Of a stretch of 64,000 bases of DNA, positions 9,124-17,658 are shown piece by piece; within the stretch, counting starts at the first letter, position 1, and each line of letters starts with the position of its first letter. The DNA comes from Paucibacter sp. TC2R-5. Lineage in GTDB: Bacteria > Pseudomonadota > Gammaproteobacteria > Burkholderiales > Burkholderiaceae_C. The notes under the pieces are model-generated. The model did not search any database and was not told where the DNA came from. It saw only the letters and a program-made list of their open reading frames with translations. Location: positions 62,001 through 126,000 of the forward strand of contig NZ_JAJIRQ010000003.1 in NCBI RefSeq assembly GCF_025717605.1, in the 5' to 3' direction. A program made the position numbers and the translations under genes.

Positions 9124-10443
9124 CTAGCCGACCCGCGCCAAGATGGGCGAGGCCGGCTGCCAGCCGCCGGCGTCTTCGCTCAAATGGCAGGCCGCCTGCA
9201 GCTGCGCCACCGCACGTTCGGCGGCAGGCAAATCTGCCGCATGCACAAAAGCCAATGGCTCGCCAGCGCGAACTTCATCGCCCAATTGCCGCATGGCGCT
9301 CAAGCCCACGCGGAAGTCGATCACATCACTCGCCTTGCGCCGGCCGCCGCCCAGCTCGACGATGGCAATACCGATATCGCGGGTCTGCATCGCCGTCAAA
9401 CGGCCGCTGCGCAGGGCCGGCGCCGGGACGATCACCGGCGCGCTAGCGAGATAAGCAGTCGGCCTCTCCAGCAGATCGGCCGGACCACCAAGACCGGCCA
9501 CCATGCGGGCAAAACGCTCGGCGGCAGCGCCGCTATCCAGCGCTTGTTGCAGTTTCAGCGTCGCCTCGCTTGTGTCGCGCGCCAGGCCGCCCAAGAGCAG
9601 CATTTCGGCGCCCAAGGCCAGCGTCACCTCATGCAAGCGTGCATCACGCAGGCCCTCGCCTTTCAAGTAACGGATGGCCTCGGCCATCTCCAGCGCATTG
9701 CCGACCTCGCTGCCCAGCACCTGGTTCATATCGGTGATCAAGGCCCGCGTCGGCAGGCCGGCGCCGTTCGCCACTTCGACGATGCTTTGCGCCAAGGCTT
9801 GGGCCATCTCGGGCGTGTCGGCAAAAGCACCGTTGCCGCATTTCACATCCATCGCCAAACCCTGCAAGCCGGCTGCAAGCTTTTTGGACAGGATGCTGGC
9901 GGTGATCAGCGGCACGCTTTCGACCGTGGCCGTGACATCGCGGGTGGCATAGAAGCGCCCATCGGCCGGCGCCAGATCGGCCGTCTGGCCAATCACCGCG
10001 CAGCCGACCTCACGCACTACCCGGTCGAACAAGTCGGCCGACGGTGTGCAGCTGTAGCCAGGGATGGCATCGAACTTGTCGCGCGTGCCGCCGGTGTGGC
10101 CCAGGCCTCGGCCCGAGATCATCGGCACATAGCCGCCGCAGGCAGCCACCAGCGGCGCCAACATCAAAGACACCTTGTCGCCGACGCCGCCGCTGGAATG
10201 CTTGTCCAGGACTGGCCCCGGCATATCGGGCCAGTTCATCACGCGGCCGGAGCGCATCATCGCGGTGGTCAGCGCCACGCATTCTGCTTTGCCCATGCCG
10301 CGCAAAAAAACCGCCATGCCTAAGGCGCCGATCTGACCCTCGCTCCAGCTGCCATCGACCAAGCCGCGCACAAAGTTCTGAATCTGCGCCTCGGACAAGG
10401 CCGCCCCGTCGCGCTTGGCGCGGATGATTTCTTGAGCCAGCAT
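9124..10443 (-). CDS. deoA: Thymidine phosphorylase
   Basis: A 439-residue phosphorylase that splits thymidine (and deoxyuridine) into base and 2-deoxyribose 1-phosphate. Diagnostic segments are 'GMAVFLRGM' near residue 43, '[14 protein letters not shown]' (phosphate and nucleoside site), '[13 protein letters not shown]' and 'DVKCGNGAF'. The C-terminal domain carries the 'GGGRRKASD' segment typical of DeoA. It is preceded by deoC with a 9-base gap. The deoxyribose 1-phosphate formed would need phosphopentomutase (DeoB) before DeoC can act; no deoB is present in this window. Confidence 0.97.
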   Translation of the reverse strand: MLAQEIIRAKRDGAALSEAQIQNFVRGLVDGSWSEGQIGALGMAVFLRGMGKAECVALTTAMMRSGRVMNWPDMPGPVLDKHSSGGVGDKVSLMLAPLVAACGGYVPMISGRGLGHTGGTRDKFDAIPGYSCTPSADLFDRVVREVGCAVIGQTADLAPADGRFYATRDVTATVESVPLITASILSKKLAAGLQGLAMDVKCGNGAFADTPEMAQALAQSIVEVANGAGLPTRALITDMNQVLGSEVGNALEMAEAIRYLKGEGLRDARLHEVTLALGAEMLLLGGLARDTSEATLKLQQALDSGAAAERFARMVAGLGGPADLLERPTAYLASAPVIVPAPALRSGRLTAMQTRDIGIAIVELGGGRRKASDVIDFRVGLSAMRQLGDEVRAGEPLAFVHAADLPAAERAVAQLQAACHLSEDAGGWQPASPILARVG

Positions 10444-10452
10444 AGGCTCGCG

Positions 10453-11223
10453 CTAGTAAGCGGCGGTCGTTGATGCCACCGCAGCACCCGCCAAAACCGC
10501 CTCGATGTCGCCTAACAAGGCGCTGGCACCGAAACGCAGACGCTGCGGGACGATTGCTCCCGCCCCCAGATAAGTCTCGACCAGCTGCAAATAGACCTGC
10601 GCATCGGCCACCGTACGGATGCCGCCCGAGGCCTTGAAGCCGGCCGAGCCCAGGCCGCTGAGCTTGATTTCTTTAAGAATCACGCCGGCCGCTTTGGGCG
10701 TCGCCGACACTTTGGTCTTGCCGGTGCTGGTCTTGACGAAATCGGCCCCGGCCATCAAGGCGAGGCGCGCGCCTTGTGCGATCAAATCATTCGTCAGCAG
10801 CTCGCCGCTTTCGATGATGACTTTCAGCGTCAGCGGCCGCGTTGCGTGGCGCACTTCGGCCAGGAATTCGGCACATTCGACCGCCTGCCCCTGCATCAAA
10901 GCGCGGTAAGGCAAGACCACATCGACCTCGTCGCCGCCGGCGGTGGCAATCTCTTGCACATCGGCCAAGGTGCGCGCCAGATTCAAATCACCGGCGGGGA
11001 AGTTGGCCACCGCCGCGACTTTGATATGGGCCGGCAACAAGGCACGCGCCTGGGCCACAAAACGCGGCCAGACACAGACGGCCGCGACCGGGCCAAACGG
11101 TGTCTGGGCGCGGGTACAAAGTGCTGCGATATCGGCCGGGGTGTCGCCGTCATTCAAGCTGGTCAGATCCAGGCATTGCAAGGCCTGCTGGGCCGCTTTT
11201 TTCATCAAACTCTCATCCATCAT
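10453..11223 (-). CDS. deoC: Deoxyribose-phosphate aldolase
   Basis: A class I aldolase of about 256 residues cleaving 2-deoxyribose 5-phosphate to acetaldehyde and glyceraldehyde 3-phosphate. The Schiff-base lysine lies in 'FVKTSTG', and 'LDLTSLND', 'DEVDVVLP', 'LKVIIESGEL' and 'GIKASGGIRT'-like segments (here 'GFKASGGIRT') are present. The reading frame stays open far upstream, but I start it at the ATG pair overlapping the stop of the purine nucleoside phosphorylase (TGATG), since residues before that point are the translated shadow of the other gene. MMDES or MDES are equally possible starts. Confidence 0.95.
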   Translation of the reverse strand: MMDESLMKKAAQQALQCLDLTSLNDGDTPADIAALCTRAQTPFGPVAAVCVWPRFVAQARALLPAHIKVAAVANFPAGDLNLARTLADVQEIATAGGDEVDVVLPYRALMQGQAVECAEFLAEVRHATRPLTLKVIIESGELLTNDLIAQGARLALMAGADFVKTSTGKTKVSATPKAAGVILKEIKLSGLGSAGFKASGGIRTVADAQVYLQLVETYLGAGAIVPQRLRFGASALLGDIEAVLAGAAVASTTAAY

Positions 11224-12074
11224 CAAGCCACCGGCTGCAAGGAAGGCAAGTCGGCCAAGCCGGCCACCACAGCGCCCAGGAAGCTGGCGGCGCGTTCGCC
11301 CGACAGGCTGGCTTGCTGCAGCGTCAAGGCATGGGTCAGCGCCTCGGCCGACAGGCCGGCGGCCATATTGGTCATCAAGGCCAGGCCCATCACGCGCAGG
11401 CCGGCGTGGCGGGCCAGAATGGTCTCGGGCACGGTGCTCATGCCGACGGCGTCCGCGCCCCAGGCGGCGAACATGCGGATCTCGGCCGGGGTTTCGAACT
11501 GCGGACCCAACGCCCAGCAATACACGCCCTCGCCCAGCATCAGGTTTTGCGCTTGTGCGACCTTCTTGGCGTGCGCGCGCAATTCAGCGTCATAGGCATG
11601 GCTCATGTCGACAAAGCGCTCGCTGCCCTGCTCGCCCACCAGCGGCGAGCGCTGCGGCGCATTGATATGGTCGCTGATCAGCATCAGGCTGCCGGGGCCC
11701 ATATTCGTGCGCAAAGAGCCCGAGGCATTGGTCTGCAAGAGCACTTGCACGCCCCAGCGCTTCAAGCTGCGCAAGGCGCCGGCCATGCCGGTGCATTCGC
11801 CGCTCTCATAGGTGTGAGCGCGGCCGCGCAACATCACGACGCGCTGCGCGCCTATGCTGCCGACAACGATCTCGTTGACATGACCTTCAACCTTGGGCTG
11901 CGGGAAAGCGGCCAGCTCGGCATAAGACAGGTGCTTGGCGTCCTGCACCAAACTGACCGCGCCGGCCCAGCCCGAGCCCAGCACCACGGCCACGGCGGGG
12001 GCTGCGCCGAAAGAATCGTTCAGCTTGGCTACCGTGGCGTCGATCGCGATATTGAGGGTCTTGTTATCAATCAT
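11223..12074 (-). CDS. Purine nucleoside phosphorylase (trimeric, PNP/MTAP family)
   Basis: A 283-residue enzyme that phosphorolyses 6-oxopurine nucleosides such as inosine, guanosine or xanthosine. Family signatures are 'VVLGSGWAG' (phosphate loop), 'GRAHTYESGE', 'QTNASGSLR', 'GPQFETPAEIRM' and 'AVGMSTVPE'; the base-contacting Asn is seen in 'ALMTNMAAG'. This is the trimeric class found in PunA/DeoD-II proteins, not the hexameric DeoD class. Its start ATG overlaps the cdd stop (TAATG) and its stop overlaps the deoC start, so the three genes are tightly coupled. Exact purine preference cannot be read from sequence. Confidence 0.94.
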   Translation of the reverse strand: MIDNKTLNIAIDATVAKLNDSFGAAPAVAVVLGSGWAGAVSLVQDAKHLSYAELAAFPQPKVEGHVNEIVVGSIGAQRVVMLRGRAHTYESGECTGMAGALRSLKRWGVQVLLQTNASGSLRTNMGPGSLMLISDHINAPQRSPLVGEQGSERFVDMSHAYDAELRAHAKKVAQAQNLMLGEGVYCWALGPQFETPAEIRMFAAWGADAVGMSTVPETILARHAGLRVMGLALMTNMAAGLSAEALTHALTLQQASLSGERAASFLGAVVAGLADLPSLQPVA

Positions 12075-12502
12075 TATTTTTTAACTCCACTGACGGTGAG
12101 ATGTTCGGGGCCGAAACTGAAGGGCAGCAATTCGCCCAGCGTCCATTGCTGTTTGATGCCGGATGTGTCGCCGGCAATGATGAGTAAATCTTGACCGGCG
12201 AATTCACGCAGCTTTTGCCGGCAGCCGCCGCAAGGCGTGATCACGTCCGGGCCGGGGCCGGTCACCAGCACGGCGGTGGCACGCTTGCCGCCAGCCATCA
12301 CCATCGCGGTCAGGGCCGAGGCCTCGGCGCACCAACCTTGCGGATAAGCCGCGTTCTCGATATTGGTGCCGACATGGATGCGGCCCTGCTCGTCCAGCAG
12401 CGCAGCACCTACCGCATAGCCAGAATACGGCGAATGAGAATGTTCTCGAGCGCCCAAAGAGGCTTGCAGCAGCTGCGCTTGTACTTCTTGCGTGAGCTTC
12501 AT
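12074..12502 (-). CDS. cdd: Cytidine deaminase
   Basis: A 142-residue small tetrameric-type cytidine deaminase that converts cytidine and deoxycytidine to uridine and deoxyuridine. The zinc site is visible as 'WCAEAS' (Cys ligand, catalytic Glu) and 'PCGGCRQ' (two Cys ligands); 'SPYSGYAVGAAL' and 'NIENAAYP' form the substrate pocket. It lies 20 bases after the second permease gene and overlaps the downstream phosphorylase start by one base. In context it prepares imported cytidines for the downstream phosphorylases. Confidence 0.97.
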   Translation of the reverse strand: MKLTQEVQAQLLQASLGAREHSHSPYSGYAVGAALLDEQGRIHVGTNIENAAYPQGWCAEASALTAMVMAGGKRATAVLVTGPGPDVITPCGGCRQKLREFAGQDLLIIAGDTSGIKQQWTLGELLPFSFGPEHLTVSGVKK

Positions 12503-12522
12503 TTCTTCAACGCTCCTTCACT

Positions 12523-13524
12523 TCAACGTTCTTTCACGTACGGCCGACCCAGTGCCTTGGGCGCCAGGGCCTGGCCGATAAAGCCGGCCAACAAAACAAC
12601 GGTCAGCAGATAAGGCAAGGCCTGGATAAGTTGCACCGGAATCTCGGCACCGCCCAAGCCGGCCGGCAATCCATCGGGAAGACGGGCGCCCTGCATGCGA
12701 ATCGCGACCGCGTCCAGAAAACCGAACAACAGGCAAGCGAACATCGTCGGCAGCGGACGCCACTTGCCGAAGATCATCGCCGCCAGCGCGATATAGCCGC
12801 GCCCTGCCGTCATATTGGGCGAGAAGGCCGCGTTCTGCGCCAGCACCAAGTAACTGCCGGCCAGGCCGCACAGCAGGCCGTTGATCATCAAGGCGGCATA
12901 ACGCAGACGCGGCACGGACACACCGGCAGCGTCCACCATGGCCGGGTTCTCTCCCACCGCGCGCAGGCGTAGGCCCGGCTTGGTGCGCTCCAGAAAGAAC
13001 CAGACGCCGGCCACCAGGGCAAAGGCCAGATAAACCAGGATGTTGTGGCTCAAGAGGCCATGGCCGATCACCGCGCCCAGCCAGGGGCCCAAATCCGCCA
13101 CCGCGCCATCCAGCTCGCTCCAGGCCGGGATCAGGCCGGTCAGGCGCACATCCGCCGCTACCGGCGGGGTCTGCCCGCCCTGTTGGAACCAGGCAATGCC
13201 CAATACGACCGTCAGACCTGCCGCCACCATATTCAGCGCCACGCCCGACACCACCTGGTCGCCGCGATGCGTGACACAGGCAAAACCGTGGATCAAGGAC
13301 ATCAAACAGGCCACCGCGATCGCTGCCAGCATTCCCAAGCCGGTCGAATGGCTGACACTGGCGGCGGCCGCTGCAGCAAAAGCGGCGAACAGCATCTTGC
13401 CTTCCAGGCCGATGTCCACCACGCCGGAACGCTCAGCAACCAGGCCAGCAAGCGCGCACAACAAGAGCGGCGTGCTAACGCGCAAGGTAGACGCCAACAC
13501 TGAGCCGATCAATATCTCATCCAT
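12523..13524 (-). CDS. Nucleoside ABC transporter, second permease subunit
   Basis: A polytopic inner-membrane permease of about 333 residues (BPD_transp_2 family; NupC/YufQ-like). The frame extends upstream, but I take the ATG giving MDEILIGSVLASTLRVSTPLL because it is eight bases inside the end of the first permease gene, as expected for coupled subunits. Conserved features include 'GLVAERSGVVDIGLEGKM' and 'GENPAMVDAAGV', the cytoplasmic coupling loop that contacts the ATPase. About 9-10 hydrophobic segments are visible. With the adjacent permease, ATPase and BMP lipoprotein-like binder it should import nucleosides. Confidence 0.93.
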   Translation of the reverse strand: MDEILIGSVLASTLRVSTPLLLCALAGLVAERSGVVDIGLEGKMLFAAFAAAAAASVSHSTGLGMLAAIAVACLMSLIHGFACVTHRGDQVVSGVALNMVAAGLTVVLGIAWFQQGGQTPPVAADVRLTGLIPAWSELDGAVADLGPWLGAVIGHGLLSHNILVYLAFALVAGVWFFLERTKPGLRLRAVGENPAMVDAAGVSVPRLRYAALMINGLLCGLAGSYLVLAQNAAFSPNMTAGRGYIALAAMIFGKWRPLPTMFACLLFGFLDAVAIRMQGARLPDGLPAGLGGAEIPVQLIQALPYLLTVVLLAGFIGQALAPKALGRPYVKER

Positions 13525-14638
13525 GAGCTGGCTCCTTTGGCTTGAGGGCGGCATAAATGCGGCCGAACATTGGCGCACTGACGGTCGCCATCGCACCGGC
13601 AAACAAGACGATCAAACCTTGCGCCGTGACCACCATTTCGCGGCTGAAGCCGGGCAACTCGAACGAGACCTCAACACCCCCCTGATAGAGCACGCCAAAC
13701 AGTAGCGAAGCCAGCACGATGCCGACCGGATGGTTGCGCCCCATCAGGGCGACCGCAATGCCCGTAAAGCCGGCGCCGGCGACAAAGTCCAGCGTCAGCT
13801 TGCCCTGCACGCCGGAGATTTCATTGACGGCCACCAAGCCCGCCAAAGCGCCCGACAAACCCATCGCAATCATGATCTGCCAGCGCGGCTTGATGCCGGC
13901 GCAATGCGCGGCGCGCGGCGCGCTGCCGACGGCACGCAAAGCGTAGCCGGCCGCACTCTTCCACAAAAACCAGTGCACAAAGAAGCAGGCCAGCAGCGCC
14001 AGCAACAGACTCAAGTTAAGCGGCGACGAAGGCAGCTCAAGGCCGAATTTTGCGGCGATCTCATGCAGGGCAGGCATGCGGGCCGACTCAGCAAAGACAT
14101 CGCTCTCCACCGACATGCTGCCCTTGGGCCGCAGCCAGTTGACCAGCAAATACACATTCAGGCTGGCTGCCAGGAAGTTGAACATGATGGTGGTGATGAC
14201 CACATGGCTGCCGCGCCAAGCCTGCAGCGCCGCAGGCACCAGGGCCCAGACCATGCCGAACAAGGCCGCGGCCAAGACCAGCAGAGGCAACAACAAGGCG
14301 GCCGGCAACAGCGGCCCCAAGGCCAGCGCCAGCAGGCCCAAGCCGATACCACCCAGCGTCGCCTGCCCCTCGCCGCCGATATTGAAGAGCCCACCGTGAA
14401 AGGCCACCGCGACCGCCAGGCCGGTGAACACAAAGCTCGTCGTGTAGTAGAGCGTGTAACCGATGCCGCGCGCATTACCCAGCGCACCCTGCAAGAGCAC
14501 GGTGAGCGCTTGCAAAGGGCTCTGACCAATAGCTAACACGACCAGACCGGCGACGGCCATCGCTACACCCAAATTCCATAACGGCAAGAGGCCGACGTCG
14601 ATCCAACGCGGCAGCGCGGCGGTTTGGTGCGCGCTCAT
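13517..14638 (-). CDS. Nucleoside ABC transporter, first permease subunit
   Basis: A 373-residue polytopic permease of the BPD_transp_2 family (NupB/YufP-like). The first transmembrane helix is near residues 17-38; 'FNIGGEGQATLGGIG' is the family's hallmark loop, and 'RAVGSAPRAAHCAGI' is the cytoplasmic coupling loop. The long loop between residues about 165 and 200 ('LRPKGSMSVESDVFAES') is periplasmic and typical of this subunit. It overlaps the ATPase gene by four bases and the second permease by eight, so the three membrane components should be made in fixed ratio. Confidence 0.93.
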   Translation of the reverse strand: MSAHQTAALPRWIDVGLLPLWNLGVAMAVAGLVVLAIGQSPLQALTVLLQGALGNARGIGYTLYYTTSFVFTGLAVAVAFHGGLFNIGGEGQATLGGIGLGLLALALGPLLPAALLLPLLVLAAALFGMVWALVPAALQAWRGSHVVITTIMFNFLAASLNVYLLVNWLRPKGSMSVESDVFAESARMPALHEIAAKFGLELPSSPLNLSLLLALLACFFVHWFLWKSAAGYALRAVGSAPRAAHCAGIKPRWQIMIAMGLSGALAGLVAVNEISGVQGKLTLDFVAGAGFTGIAVALMGRNHPVGIVLASLLFGVLYQGGVEVSFELPGFSREMVVTAQGLIVLFAGAMATVSAPMFGRIYAALKPKEPAHG

Positions 14639-16221
14639 GCCGAAGCCTTTTCATTCAAATCGGCTTGCGCTGCCATCAGCAGGCCCAAGCTCTTCTCGTC
14701 ACAGTCGGCAATGTCTAACTCCCCAGTCACTCGGCCACCATTCATCACAATCACACGGTCCGCCAAGGCCAAAATCTCATCCAACTCGCTGCTGACCAAG
14801 AGCACCGCGCAACCGGCGTCGCGCAGGGCGCGCAACTGGCCGTGGATGAACTCGATTGCGCCGATGTCAACGCCGCGCGTCGGCTGGCCGACCAGCAAGA
14901 CCGTCGGCGCTTGCCCAATCTCACGCGCCATCACCAGTTTTTGCTGATTGCCGCCGGAGAACTTGGACGAGCCCAGGTTGACGTCGCGCGGCCGCACATC
15001 AAAGCGTTCTTGCATTAGGGCGGTCTGCTCGCGCATCAAGCCTTGGTTCATGCCCAGCCCGGCCGGGCCGCTGCGATAGCTTGGCAGATTCTGATATCCG
15101 AGCACGGCGGTTTCCCAGGCCGGGAAGTTCATCACCATTGCGCAGGCATGGCGATCTTCGGGCACATGGGCCAGCTTCAATTCACGCGCCCTGCTCGGCG
15201 TCAGCCAATTGCCGGCGGCCGCATCAAAGGGACTGTTGTCGAGCTGCAAGTGGCCCGCCTCGGGCGCCAACATGCCAGACAGCACCTCCAGCAACTCGCT
15301 CTGGCCATTGCCCGACACACCGGCCACGCCGACGATCTCGCCGGCATACAAGCTCAGGCTCACGCCGGCCAGAGTCGGCACACCATTGGCGGCGCGCAGG
15401 CTCAAGTCGCGGGCTTGCAGGCGCAGCGCCTTTTGAGCGACGACGCCCTCGGATTCCTTGCGGCCCAAATTGACCTTGCGCCCGACCATGGCCTGGGCCA
15501 AGTCCTCGGCACTGGTGTCGGCGATTGGCGTGGTCTGCACGATTTGGCCGGCGCGCATCACGGTGACCGTGTCGCACAGCGCCATCACTTCCTTGAGCTT
15601 GTGTGTGATCAGCAAAATTGTCACGCCGCTCGCTCGCAAGCGCCGCAGCGTCTCGAACAGTTGCTGGGTTTCCTGCGGCGTCAGCACGGCCGTCGGCTCA
15701 TCCAGAATCAACACGCGGGCGCCCCGGTAAAGCGCCTTCAAAATTTCCAGGCGCTGCAACTCGCCGACAGGCAGATCGCCGACCAAGGCGTCCAACCTCA
15801 CATGCAGGCCGGTCTCGGTCATCAAGGCTTGCAGCTTGGCCCGCACCTTGCGCGCGCCGCTGGCCAAGAAGAAGCCGGGCTCCGCACCCAGCATCACATT
15901 GTCCAGGCAGCTCAAGGTATCGACCAACATGAAGTGCTGATGCACCATGCCGATGCCCAGGGCGATGGCCTGTTGCGAGTTGCCGATATGGACCGGCTGC
16001 CCCGCCACTTCAATCGAGCCCGAGTCGGCCTGGTAATAGCCATAGAGAATGGCCATCAAGGTGCTCTTGCCCGCACCGTTCTCGCCCACCAGGCCATGCA
16101 CCGTGCCGGCAGCCACGGTCAGGCTGACCTCGCGGTTGGCCTGCACCGCGCCAAAGCGCTTGGAGATCGCAGACAGGCGCACGGCAGGTGCCACAGCGCC
16201 CTGGCTTGCTGAACGTTTCAT
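14635..16221 (-). CDS. Nucleoside ABC transporter, duplicated ATP-binding subunit
   Basis: A 528-residue tandem ABC ATPase (NupA/YufO-like; sugar/nucleoside class). The N-terminal domain has Walker A 'GENGAGKST', signature 'LPVGELQRLEIL' and Walker B 'VLILDEPTAVL'. The C-terminal domain has a degenerate Walker A ('GVSGNGQSE'), a signature-like 'FSGGNQQKLVMAREI' and 'VDIGAIEF', the usual asymmetry of this class in which only one site is fully competent. It powers import through the two permeases encoded next. The start ATG overlaps the stop of the binding-protein gene by one base. Confidence 0.95.
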   Translation of the reverse strand: MKRSASQGAVAPAVRLSAISKRFGAVQANREVSLTVAAGTVHGLVGENGAGKSTLMAILYGYYQADSGSIEVAGQPVHIGNSQQAIALGIGMVHQHFMLVDTLSCLDNVMLGAEPGFFLASGARKVRAKLQALMTETGLHVRLDALVGDLPVGELQRLEILKALYRGARVLILDEPTAVLTPQETQQLFETLRRLRASGVTILLITHKLKEVMALCDTVTVMRAGQIVQTTPIADTSAEDLAQAMVGRKVNLGRKESEGVVAQKALRLQARDLSLRAANGVPTLAGVSLSLYAGEIVGVAGVSGNGQSELLEVLSGMLAPEAGHLQLDNSPFDAAAGNWLTPSRARELKLAHVPEDRHACAMVMNFPAWETAVLGYQNLPSYRSGPAGLGMNQGLMREQTALMQERFDVRPRDVNLGSSKFSGGNQQKLVMAREIGQAPTVLLVGQPTRGVDIGAIEFIHGQLRALRDAGCAVLLVSSELDEILALADRVIVMNGGRVTGELDIADCDEKSLGLLMAAQADLNEKASA

Positions 16222-17219
16222 CAGTACTTGCAGGCGCCGTCAGCCATATAGTCAGCGACGCGAATCTTGCCCGCCACGATGTCGGCCTTGATCGCATCGA
16301 CCTTGGCCTTCAAGGCCGGCGTGACCAGCTTGGCATTGTGTTGGTCCAGCGCATATTCAACGCCGCCGTCCTTCAGGCCCAGCGTCGTGGTGCCGGGCTT
16401 CCAGCCCTTGAGCACGTTATAGACCGCCACATCGACGTTCTTAACCATTGAGGTCAGCATGGTGCCGGGCTGCAAATGGTTTTGGTTGCTGTCCACGCCG
16501 ATGGCCAAGCGGCCGGCATCCTTGGCAGCCTGATAGACGCCAGAGCCGGTGCCGCCGGCGGCGGCAAATACCACATCCGAGCCCTTGGCAAACTGTGCCT
16601 TGGCCAACTCACCGCCGCGCGTCGGGTCGTTCCAGGCGCTCGAGGTCGTTCCTGTCATATTGGAGAACACCTCGGCCTTGGGGTTGGTAGCCTTGGCACC
16701 CTGCTCGTAGCCGCACTGGAATTTGCGAATCAAGGGAATGTCCATGCCGCCGACAAAACCAACCTTGCCGGTCTTGCTGGCCAACACGGCCATCGCACCG
16801 ACCAGATAGCTGCCCTCATGCTCCTTGAACAGCAGCGACTGCACATTGGGCAGCTTGACCTCGGCATCGATGATGGCGAATTGGGTCTTGGGGAACTCTT
16901 TGGCGACCTGCTCCAGCGCCGAGGCTTGGGCGAAACCAACACTGATGATGGGGCTGGCGCCACGCTCGGCCATGCGGCGGATGGCCTGCACGCGCTGCGT
17001 GTCGTTGCTGATCTCGAACTCGAGATAGGGCTTGCCGGTCTCTGCCTTCCAGCGCTCGACGCCCCGGTAAGCCGACTCATTGAACGATTTGTCGAACTTG
17101 CCGCCCATGTCAAAAATCACCGCCGGCTTGGTCTGGGCCTGCGCGGCCAGCGCCAACAATGACAAAGCCAGCGCCAGGGCTGTGCGAGCAGGAGGTGCAA
17201 ACTTCGGGGAAGCAATCAT
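16221..17219 (-). CDS. BMP-family nucleoside-binding protein
   Basis: A 332-residue periplasmic binding protein of the BMP/PnrA family with a signal peptide (hydrophobic ALALALSLLALAAQAQ). Family features are 'DMGGKFDKSFNESAY' near residue 37, 'GVERW', 'HEGSYLVGAMA', 'GFVGGMDIPLI' and 'AAGGTGSGVYQAA'. Characterised relatives bind purine and other nucleosides. There is no lipobox cysteine, so it should be soluble in the periplasm. It is the first gene of the minus-strand operon; a LacI-type palindrome lies about 120 bases upstream. Confidence 0.93.
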   Translation of the reverse strand: MIASPKFAPPARTALALALSLLALAAQAQTKPAVIFDMGGKFDKSFNESAYRGVERWKAETGKPYLEFEISNDTQRVQAIRRMAERGASPIISVGFAQASALEQVAKEFPKTQFAIIDAEVKLPNVQSLLFKEHEGSYLVGAMAVLASKTGKVGFVGGMDIPLIRKFQCGYEQGAKATNPKAEVFSNMTGTTSSAWNDPTRGGELAKAQFAKGSDVVFAAAGGTGSGVYQAAKDAGRLAIGVDSNQNHLQPGTMLTSMVKNVDVAVYNVLKGWKPGTTTLGLKDGGVEYALDQHNAKLVTPALKAKVDAIKADIVAGKIRVADYMADGACKY

Positions 17220-17658
17220 GGCTTGGAGCTTTGGCTAAAAATCATCTGCGCGAAAATCGGCAGAACAGGCATGCTCAGGCGGACCCGAACAAGGACCGTG
17301 CATTGTAGGAAATTTGCAGGTCTTCCCGTCTAAAGGAAAACGCTAAACGTTTGCGCACTCGATTTTGTGCGGAAAAACAGCGGTTTTTAGCTTATGCACT
17401 TTTGACCTGCACCCTTGCCCCGCGCCTGTGCCGCCCACCTACCAACAGCGACCAACACAGACCAGCATTGGCCGAACTTGGCAAAGTTTTGGCAATCTTT
17501 CAGCCAAGCGGCGGCCTTGTCTTGTTGAAGTCGAGGCCAGCAGTTCGGACAGCCCCAAGGGGTTTGCATAGGTCTTGACGCAGCTTCGCTCAAGTACAGT
17601 TCGAACTCGGCGCGTAGCCCCCTTCGCCATTCAGGTCCCCCTGACGACTTTTCAACGC
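17220..17658. other. Divergent intergenic region between the nucleoside operon and the TonB receptor
   Basis: This 439-base stretch has no convincing gene. It holds the start-side regulation of two divergent operons. On the minus strand a TACAAT (complement at 17302-17307) is a candidate -10 for the nucleoside operon, without a clear -35. On the plus strand TTGACG (17575-17580) and TACAGT (17595-17600) resemble promoter hexamers, but their 14-base spacing is short. The PurR/LacI-like palindrome at 17341-17356 is annotated separately. The short open frames here look like chance. Confidence 0.5.
17341..17356. promoter_or_regulatory. LacI/PurR-type operator-like palindrome
   Basis: The sequence CGCTAAACGTTTGCGC contains the palindrome AAACGTTT with a central CG. 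Read on the minus strand it matches most of the PurR consensus (ACGCAAACGTTTGCGT). LacI-family regulators (PurR, CytR, RbsR type) bind such sites. It lies about 120 bases before the start of the BMP gene and roughly 40 bases upstream of a candidate -10, so control of the nucleoside operon is plausible. No LacI-family gene is in the window. Confidence 0.5.

Noticed and set aside
8692-10323. 543-codon plus-strand open frame across trmB and deoA
   Set aside because: It spans two well-supported minus-strand genes and translates to Arg/Gln/His-rich nonsense.
15043-16212. 389-codon plus-strand open frame opposite the ABC ATPase
   Set aside because: Antisense shadow; the minus-strand ATPase has all ABC motifs.
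17575-17600. Standard sigma70 promoter for the TonB-receptor operon
   Set aside because: TTGACG and TACAGT are present but are only 14 bases apart, too short for a normal promoter.
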